Shown here: positions 43,711-48,890 of the stretch, piece after piece
How the letters are laid out: each line of letters begins with the position of its first letter
Numbering within the stretch: position 1 is the stretch's first letter
Source: Actinomycetota bacterium
GTDB lineage: Bacteria > Actinomycetota > Aquicultoria > Aquicultorales > Aquicultoraceae
Direction: 5' to 3'
Assembly (NCBI GenBank): GCA_030018005.1
Contig: JASEGT010000007.1
Span: 1-48,890 of the forward strand
DNA: 48,890 bases
Program-made: the position numbers and the translations under genes
The notes under the pieces: model-generated
Told to the model about the DNA's origin: nothing
What the model saw: only the letters and a program-made list of their open reading frames with translations
Database searches by the model: none

Positions 43711-45162
43711 TTGAGTTCTGAGTTTGACGACAATCGGCCCGACAAGCCCGAAGAGGCCTGTGGAGTCTTCGGGATATACGCGCCCGGGGAGGATGTTAGC
43801 AGGCTGACCTACTTCGGGCTGCACACGCTTCAGCACCGGGGACAGGAGAGCGCCGGGATGGCGGTCTCGGACGGGCAGTCCACCATCATCTATAAAGACA
43901 TGGGTCTTTTAACGCAGGTCTTCGACGAGCGCAACCTCGGCACACTCCAGGGCGATATCGCGATAGGGCATGTGCGCTACTCGACGACCGGCTCGAGCCT
44001 GTGGGAGAACGCGCAACCGGTCTATAAGACCTTCAGCGGCGGGAGCGTCGCGCTCGCGCACAACGGCAACCTCATCAACATGCAAGAACTCCGCGAGGAT
44101 ATGCGCAAGGAGGGCATCCGTTTCCGGTCTACCTCCGACAGCGAGGTCATCGCGTCGCTCGTGGCGTCGCGAGCCGACCAGGGGATGGGAATCGAGCAGG
44201 CCATCAAAGAGACTATGGGGATTATAAACGGGGCTTACTCCGTCCTCATTCTGACCGAGCAGACCCTCTACGGCATGCGAGACCCGTACGGCATCCGCCC
44301 GATGGTCATCGGTAAACGCGGCGAGCATTATGTCGTGGCCTCGGAGAGCTGTGCGCTCGACATCGTCGGCGCGGAGTATGTTCGCGACGTTGCACCGGGC
44401 GAGCTTATCATCATCGACCAAGACGGCTTGCGCAGCGAACAAGGAGTTGAACCCAAGAAGTCCTCGCTCTGTATCTTCGAGTTTATCTATTTTGCCCGGC
44501 CGGACACTAAACTTCTCGGGCGGCTGCTCTACAGCGCGCGAGAGGCGATGGGTATAGAGCTGGCCAAAGAGGCTCCCTGCGACGCCGACCTCGTCACCGG
44601 GGTGCCGGATTCAGGGGTGCCGGCGGCAATCGGTTATTCGCAGGAATCGGGCATCCCATACCGCGAAGCGTTCGTAAAGAACCGCTATATAGGGCGGACC
44701 TTTATACAGCCGACGCAGACGATACGCCAGGTCGGCATAAAACTCAAGCTCAACCCGCTTAGCGAAGTTGTCAGCGGCAAGCGGGTCGTCGTCGTCGATG
44801 ATAGCGTCGTGCGCGGAAACACCAGCAAGAAGCTAGTCGCGATGCTTCGCGAGGCGGGCGCGACCGAGGTCCACATGCGGGTCAGCTCGCCGCCGGTCGA
44901 ATGGCCGTGCTTCTACGGTATCGACACGGCCGACCAGGGACAACTGGTAGCGGCGGTCAACACCAATGAGGCGATACGTAAATTTATCGGGGCCGACAGC
45001 CTAAGCTATCTCAGCCTCGAAGGACTGGTCAGGGCGACCGGTAATAAGCGCGAGGACTTCTGTCTCGCGTGTTTTGACGGGGAATACCCGGTCGATGTGC
45101 CGGAAGATTTGAAGATAACCAAGTTGATGCTGGAAGAGGAGCAAAACAAGGTAGATGGATAA
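43711..45162 (+). CDS. purF: Amidophosphoribosyltransferase
   Basis: The TTG start has GAGGAG 6 bases upstream. The 483-residue precursor contains a short propeptide ([16 protein letters not shown]) before Cys17 of CGVFGIY, the N-terminal nucleophile exposed by self-cleavage. The PRPP-binding loop [16 protein letters not shown] is present. The 4Fe-4S type is indicated by SSLCIFEF, the Cys in WPCFYG and FCLACF near the end. It makes phosphoribosylamine from PRPP and glutamine, step 1 of the pathway, and is the usual target of nucleotide feedback. It overlaps purM by 8 bases. Confidence 0.97.
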   Translation: MSSEFDDNRPDKPEEACGVFGIYAPGEDVSRLTYFGLHTLQHRGQESAGMAVSDGQSTIIYKDMGLLTQVFDERNLGTLQGDIAIGHVRYSTTGSSLWENAQPVYKTFSGGSVALAHNGNLINMQELREDMRKEGIRFRSTSDSEVIASLVASRADQGMGIEQAIKETMGIINGAYSVLILTEQTLYGMRDPYGIRPMVIGKRGEHYVVASESCALDIVGAEYVRDVAPGELIIIDQDGLRSEQGVEPKKSSLCIFEFIYFARPDTKLLGRLLYSAREAMGIELAKEAPCDADLVTGVPDSGVPAAIGYSQESGIPYREAFVKNRYIGRTFIQPTQTIRQVGIKLKLNPLSEVVSGKRVVVVDDSVVRGNTSKKLVAMLREAGATEVHMRVSSPPVEWPCFYGIDTADQGQLVAAVNTNEAIRKFIGADSLSYLSLEGLVRATGNKREDFCLACFDGEYPVDVPEDLKITKLMLEEEQNKVDG

Positions 45163-46201
45163 ACAGGAGAAGAAGGGGCTCACCTACAAGGACGCGGGCG
45201 TCGATATCGACGCGGGCGAAGAGGTGGTCGAGCTGATAAAAAAATCGGTGCGCTCGACGTTTCGGCCGGGCGTTTTGACCGACATAGGCGGCTTCGGCGG
45301 CCTTTTTTCACTTGATATCGCCAGATATAAAGAGCCGGTTTTGGTCTCGGGAACCGATGGTGTCGGGACCAAGCTCAAAATCGCGCAGGCGCTAAATAAG
45401 CACGACACCGTCGGCATCGACCTGGTGGCGATGTGTGTAAACGATATTTTAGTTCAGGGGGCCGAGCCGCTATTCTTTCTCGACTACTTCGCGACCGGCA
45501 CGCTCGAGCCGCACCAGGCGGCGGCGGTAATCGAAGGTATCGCCGAGGGGTGCCGTCAGGCGGGCTGCGCCTTGCTCGGCGGTGAGACCGCCGAGATGCC
45601 CGGCTTCTACGAGCCCGGCGAGTACGACCTGGCGGGCTTTGCCGTCGGCGTCGTCGACAAGAGCGACATCATCACCGGTGAAAAAATCGAAAAAGGCGAC
45701 GTTATACTCGGCCTCGCCTCGTCGGGCCTCCACAGCAACGGCTACTCGCTCGTCCGCAAGTTGGTAGCCGACGGCGGGTTTTCGTTGGAGCGCGCCTACT
45801 GGGACGGCGGTCGCAGCCTGGGCGAGGAGCTAATCGAGCCGACCAGAATCTACGTAAAGAGCATTCGAAGGCTGATGCGAGAATTCAACATAAAAGGACT
45901 CGCCCACATCACGGGAGGCGGCCTGACCAACAATATACCGCGAATCTTGCCGCAAACCGTCGACGCCGAGTTAATGCTCGGCTCCTGGGAGGTGGCGCCG
46001 GTCATCGAGTTTGTGCAGCGCGAGGGCGGTGTCGCGCTCGATGAGATGCTCAAGACCTTCAATATGGGAATCGGCATGGTTGTCGTTGTTGCCAAAGGCG
46101 ACGCTGAGAAAGCGCGAGATATCCTCACCGGCGAAGGCGAGGAGGTCTATGTGATAGGCGAGATCGTCGATGGCAAAGGGGAGACGAGATATGTCGGTTA
46201 A
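45155..46201 (+). CDS. purM: Phosphoribosylformylglycinamidine cyclo-ligase (AIR synthetase)
   Basis: The 348-residue product has [55 protein letters not shown] and [16 protein letters not shown], which together define PurM. It closes FGAM to AIR with ATP. The start lies 8 bases inside purF, and its end overlaps the purN start by 11 bases, so purF-purM-purN are one translationally coupled unit. Confidence 0.97.
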   Translation: MDKQEKKGLTYKDAGVDIDAGEEVVELIKKSVRSTFRPGVLTDIGGFGGLFSLDIARYKEPVLVSGTDGVGTKLKIAQALNKHDTVGIDLVAMCVNDILVQGAEPLFFLDYFATGTLEPHQAAAVIEGIAEGCRQAGCALLGGETAEMPGFYEPGEYDLAGFAVGVVDKSDIITGEKIEKGDVILGLASSGLHSNGYSLVRKLVADGGFSLERAYWDGGRSLGEELIEPTRIYVKSIRRLMREFNIKGLAHITGGGLTNNIPRILPQTVDAELMLGSWEVAPVIEFVQREGGVALDEMLKTFNMGIGMVVVVAKGDAEKARDILTGEGEEVYVIGEIVDGKGETRYVG

Positions 46202-46799
46202 GCTTGGTGTTTTGATATCCGGAAGCGGGTCTAACCTGCAGGCCATCATCGACAGGTGTGAGGCCGGCGAACTCGGCGCCGAAGTCGCGGTCGTCATAAG
46301 CAACCGGGCCGACGCCTACGGCCTGGTCCGTGCCGAGCAGCACGGCATCGCCCGCGTTGTTTTGCCACGCAAAGCCTTCGCCGACGAGGCGTCCTACAAC
46401 AGCGCCATTCGGGATACGCTCAAAGAACACGACGTCGAGCTGGTCGTGATGGCGGGCTACATGCGTCTTCTCGGCAAAGAAGTACTCGATGCTTATCCCA
46501 ACCGGGTCGTCAATCTCCACCCGGCGCTCTTACCCTCTTTTGCCGGCGCCCACGGCGTCAAAGACGCCCTCGACTACGGCGTTAAGGTCGCCGGCGTCAC
46601 CGTACACTTCGCCAACGAGGTCTTCGACGAGGGCCCTATAATTCTCCAGGAAGCGCTCGCCGTTCGCGAAGACGATACCGAGGAGACGCTCGCTGTGCGC
46701 ATCCACGAAATCGAACACCGGATTCTACCCGAAGCCATCAAGCTCTATGCCGAAGGCCGCCTCGAGGTCGTCGGCAGGAAAGTGCGGATTAGGGCGTAG
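46191..46799 (+). CDS. purN: Phosphoribosylglycinamide formyltransferase
   Basis: The frame opens at 46170, but the ATG at 46191 has GGGGAG about 7 bases upstream and gives [20 protein letters not shown], the normal N-terminus (202 residues). Catalytic Asn/His/Asp features are in [32 protein letters not shown]. It transfers formyl from 10-formyl-THF to GAR, step 3. It starts within purM. A 153-base gap separates it from purH, with TATAAT at 46893-46898 but no well-placed -35. Confidence 0.96.
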   Translation: MSVKLGVLISGSGSNLQAIIDRCEAGELGAEVAVVISNRADAYGLVRAEQHGIARVVLPRKAFADEASYNSAIRDTLKEHDVELVVMAGYMRLLGKEVLDAYPNRVVNLHPALLPSFAGAHGVKDALDYGVKVAGVTVHFANEVFDEGPIILQEALAVREDDTEETLAVRIHEIEHRILPEAIKLYAEGRLEVVGRKVRIRA

Positions 46800-46952
46800 G
46801 GGCTTGGCTATGTCATGTAACCGCACGCGGGTCCGCTGTTAGTTCGTAACAAATCTATCGCATCTTCCATAGCCGAACCCTCGGGCTTAAAGTATAATCT
46901 TTAGTGGTATATTCGCTTGTAAAACGTAAGTGTTGATTATAGGAGGCGATGG

Positions 46953-48503
46953 ATGATAGATAAAATCAAGATTCAAAGAGCGATTGTAAGCGTCTCGGAT
47001 AAGACCGGGGTCGTCGAGTTCGCAAAAGGCTTGTCGACCTTTGGCGTAGAGATTCTCTCGACCGGCGGTACCGCCAAAGCGCTGCGCGACGCCGGTATCG
47101 ACGTCGTCGAGGTCTCCGACTACACTGGCTTTCCCGAGATGATGGAGGGGCGCGTCAAGACTCTCCACCCTAAAATCGCCGGGGGCATCCTGGCCGACCG
47201 GAGAAAAGACGACCACATGCGCCAGATAGAAGAGGCCGGCATCGGCCCCATCGACCTCGTCTGCGTCAATCTCTATCCCTTCGCGGCGACTATCGCAAAA
47301 CCCGATGTCACACTCGACGAGGCGATTGAGAATATCGATATCGGCGGGCCGACGATGATTCGGGCGGCGGCTAAGAACTTCGAGGGTGTAGCGGTTGTCG
47401 TGGAATCGATGTGGTACGCGAAGATTATAGATGAGATGCAGGCGAACGACGGGGCTATCGGGCGTGATACGCGCTTTGCGCTCTGCCAGGCGGCCTTTAA
47501 ACATACCGGACAGTACGACTCGACCATCGCCCAATATCTGGCCGGGAAAGATGAGTTCCCGGATGTCGTAAGCTACACCTTCGAGAAGATAATGGAGCCG
47601 CGCTACGGCGAGAACCCGCACCAGAAAGCGGCGTACTATCGCCAGGCGGGCGCCCCGGCGGACGCGCTGGTCAATTTCAAACAAATCCACGGCAAAGAGC
47701 TCTCTTACAACAATATCTTAGACATGGATGCGGCGTGGGGCTTGGCCTGCGAGTTCGAAGAGCCCGCATGCGCCATCATCAAGCACAACAACGCGTGCGG
47801 CTGCGCGGTCGGCTCCGACCTCGCCGACGCGTACCAGAAAGCATATGAAAGCGATAACGTCTCGGCGTTCGGCGGCATCGTCGCCGTCAACCAGATGGTA
47901 GATAAGGCGACCGCCGAGAAGATAGCGCAGATCTTTATTGAGGTCGTTATCGCTCCCGGATATGACCAGGAAGCGCTCGATGTCTTGACGAGAAAGTCGG
48001 ACCTCAGGCTGATGGATACCGGCGGCGTAACCAAGAAGACCTACTTCGGGCGCGACCTGCGCCGGGTCGATGGCGGGGTTCTTGTGCAAGACTTTGACAA
48101 TATCGAAGAGCCCGCCGCCAACTGGCAGGTGGTCAGCGAGGTCAAGCCGACCGAGACGCAGTGGAAAGACATGGTCTTTGCCTGGAAGGTCGCGAAACAC
48201 GTAAAGTCGAACGCCATCATCTATGTCAAAGACCGGGCGACCGTCGGTGTCGGCGCCGGCCAGATGAGCCGGGTCGACTCTACCTGGCTCGGGGCGCGCA
48301 AAGGCGGCGACAAAGTCAGAGGCGCGGTCGTAGCATCCGATGCCTTCTTCCCGTTCAGGGATGGGCTTGACGCGGCGGTCGAGGCAGGCGCGGCATGTAT
48401 CGCTGAGCCGGGCGGCTCCGTCCGCGACGACGAGGTTATCGCGGCGGCCAACGAGCACGGTATCGCGCTGGTCTTTACCGGCAAGCGCCATTTCCGCCAC
48501 TAA
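46953..48503 (+). CDS. purH: Bifunctional AICAR transformylase/IMP cyclohydrolase
   Basis: The 516-residue product has the N-terminal cyclohydrolase domain ([48 protein letters not shown]). The C-terminal transformylase follows ([67 protein letters not shown]). It carries out the last two steps to IMP. GGAGG lies 7 bases before the ATG. A terminator follows, so it ends the purine cluster. Confidence 0.97.
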   Translation: MIDKIKIQRAIVSVSDKTGVVEFAKGLSTFGVEILSTGGTAKALRDAGIDVVEVSDYTGFPEMMEGRVKTLHPKIAGGILADRRKDDHMRQIEEAGIGPIDLVCVNLYPFAATIAKPDVTLDEAIENIDIGGPTMIRAAAKNFEGVAVVVESMWYAKIIDEMQANDGAIGRDTRFALCQAAFKHTGQYDSTIAQYLAGKDEFPDVVSYTFEKIMEPRYGENPHQKAAYYRQAGAPADALVNFKQIHGKELSYNNILDMDAAWGLACEFEEPACAIIKHNNACGCAVGSDLADAYQKAYESDNVSAFGGIVAVNQMVDKATAEKIAQIFIEVVIAPGYDQEALDVLTRKSDLRLMDTGGVTKKTYFGRDLRRVDGGVLVQDFDNIEEPAANWQVVSEVKPTETQWKDMVFAWKVAKHVKSNAIIYVKDRATVGVGAGQMSRVDSTWLGARKGGDKVRGAVVASDAFFPFRDGLDAAVEAGAACIAEPGGSVRDDEVIAAANEHGIALVFTGKRHFRH

Positions 48504-48522
48504 AAAAAGGCTTAGTATTTTA

Positions 48523-48554
48523 GGCTGGGTTTACTTGTAAACCCGGCCTTTTTT
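48523..48554 (+). terminator. Intrinsic terminator after purH
   Basis: GGCTGGGTTTAC (48523-48534) pairs with GTAAACCCGGCC (48537-48548, one G-U), followed by TTTTTT, 20 bases after the purH stop. Confidence 0.9.
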
Positions 48555-48612
48555 GCGAGGTAAAGTGTATCGAAACGTGCGCCGAGGTTTGGCAGTAACG
48601 GCGACGATAAGA

Positions 48613-48642
48613 TTGACATCCGGCATTAACCTGTAGTATCAT
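48613..48642 (+). promoter_or_regulatory. Putative promoter of the tRNA genes
   Basis: TTGACA (48613-48618) and TATCAT (48637-48642) are 18 bases apart, with the -35 a perfect consensus, about 70 bases before tRNA-Lys. Confidence 0.55.
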
Positions 48643-48714
48643 AACTTTTGCTGTAGCGGTATAGCGTGTGCCGCTACAATATTTTTGTTCAAGGCATTTA
48701 TAGCTAAATGACTT

Positions 48715-48790
48715 GGGCCGTTAGCTCAGTTGGTAGAGCACCGGACTTTTAATCCGGGTGTCGAAGGTTCGAGCCCTTCACGGCTCACCA
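48715..48790 (+). tRNA. tRNA-Lys (anticodon UUU)
   Basis: A complete 76-base cloverleaf. Acceptor GGGCCGT pairs with ACGGCTC (one G-U), the D-arm is GCTC..GAGC, and the anticodon stem CCGGA/TCCGG encloses loop CTTTTAA with TTT at 48748-48750. The T-arm is GAAGG TTCGAGC CCTTC, and CCA is encoded. Confidence 0.97.
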
Positions 48791-48791
48791 T

Positions 48792-48863
48792 GCCCCCATC
48801 GTCTAGGGGCCTAGGACACCGCCCTTTCAAGGCGGCGGCGGGGATTCGAATTCCCCTGTGCGC
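48792..48863 (+). tRNA. tRNA-Glu (anticodon UUC), imperfect acceptor stem
   Basis: GCCCCCATCGTCTAGGGGCC begins a typical tRNA-Glu. Anticodon stem CCGCC/GGCGG encloses CTTTCAA (TTC at 48826-48828), and the T-arm GGGGA TTCGAAT TCCCC is intact. The 3' acceptor strand, however, reads TGTGCGC where TGGGGGC would pair fully, leaving two mismatches, and no CCA follows although tRNA-Lys has one. It may be a degenerate gene, an element junction or an end-of-contig error. Confidence 0.75.
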
Positions 48864-48890
48864 TCTTCGCTACGCTTCGTGCCCCCAGGG

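Overview
The window reads as chromosomal DNA of a monoderm (Gram-positive-type) bacterium, most plausibly a deep-branching or uncultured actinobacterial lineage. Pointers are a class E-like sortase, a DUF2079 membrane protein, the rpsF-ssb-rpsR-rplI-dnaB block, moderately GC-rich core genes, frequent GTG/TTG starts and many anchored or secreted proteins. The assignment is an inference from gene content; no taxonomic marker was searched.

Layout. 0.2-3.4 kb: a small membrane protein, a UPF0210/ACT-domain pair, a DUF951 protein and a Cys-rich two-CW protein. 3.7-9.5 kb: four consecutive exported proteins on the + strand (PQQ-type propeller, lipoprotein, zinc phospholipase C-like protein, M23 peptidase). 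9.7-14.2 kb: rpsF-ssb-rpsR, then rplI-dnaB, with a probable S6:S18-binding leader before rpsF and a full-length LAGLIDADG intein in DnaB. 14.8-17.4 kb: an FAD-dependent dehydrogenase coupled to purA. 17.4-24.4 kb, all on the - strand: a Thr/Ser-rich surface protein with an LPLTS sorting-like tail, a GT2 glycosyltransferase, two large GT-C-like membrane proteins and a sortase. These look like one cell-surface glycoprotein assembly locus.

24.4-31.2 kb is an AT-rich accessory island. It holds a frame-disrupted golvesin-like secreted protein carrying a CAAAT pentanucleotide repeat, a LolA-like protein, a duplicated tail of a SurA-like gene with its terminator, a 3'-truncated group IIC intron with its reverse transcriptase, a gene fragment, a polytopic membrane protein and two membrane-anchored SurA-like proteins.

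31.2-48.5 kb carries purine biosynthesis (purD, purB, PurS-PurS-PurL fusion, purQ, purF, purM, purN, purH) and so most steps from PRPP to IMP; purC, purE and purK are not here, and purA lies at 16 kb. The cluster is broken by two AT-rich insertions. One (34.1-35.8 kb) carries a PepSY/YcdB-like protein and a putative secreted caspase-fold peptidase. The other (40.3-43.6 kb) carries a stand-alone LuxR-type HTH, an Amidase_6 protein, an NPCBM-like lipoprotein, a second group IIC intron 5' stub sitting on a terminator, and an ABC-ATPase fragment. The window ends with tRNA-Lys(UUU) and a tRNA-Glu(UUC) whose acceptor stem is imperfect.
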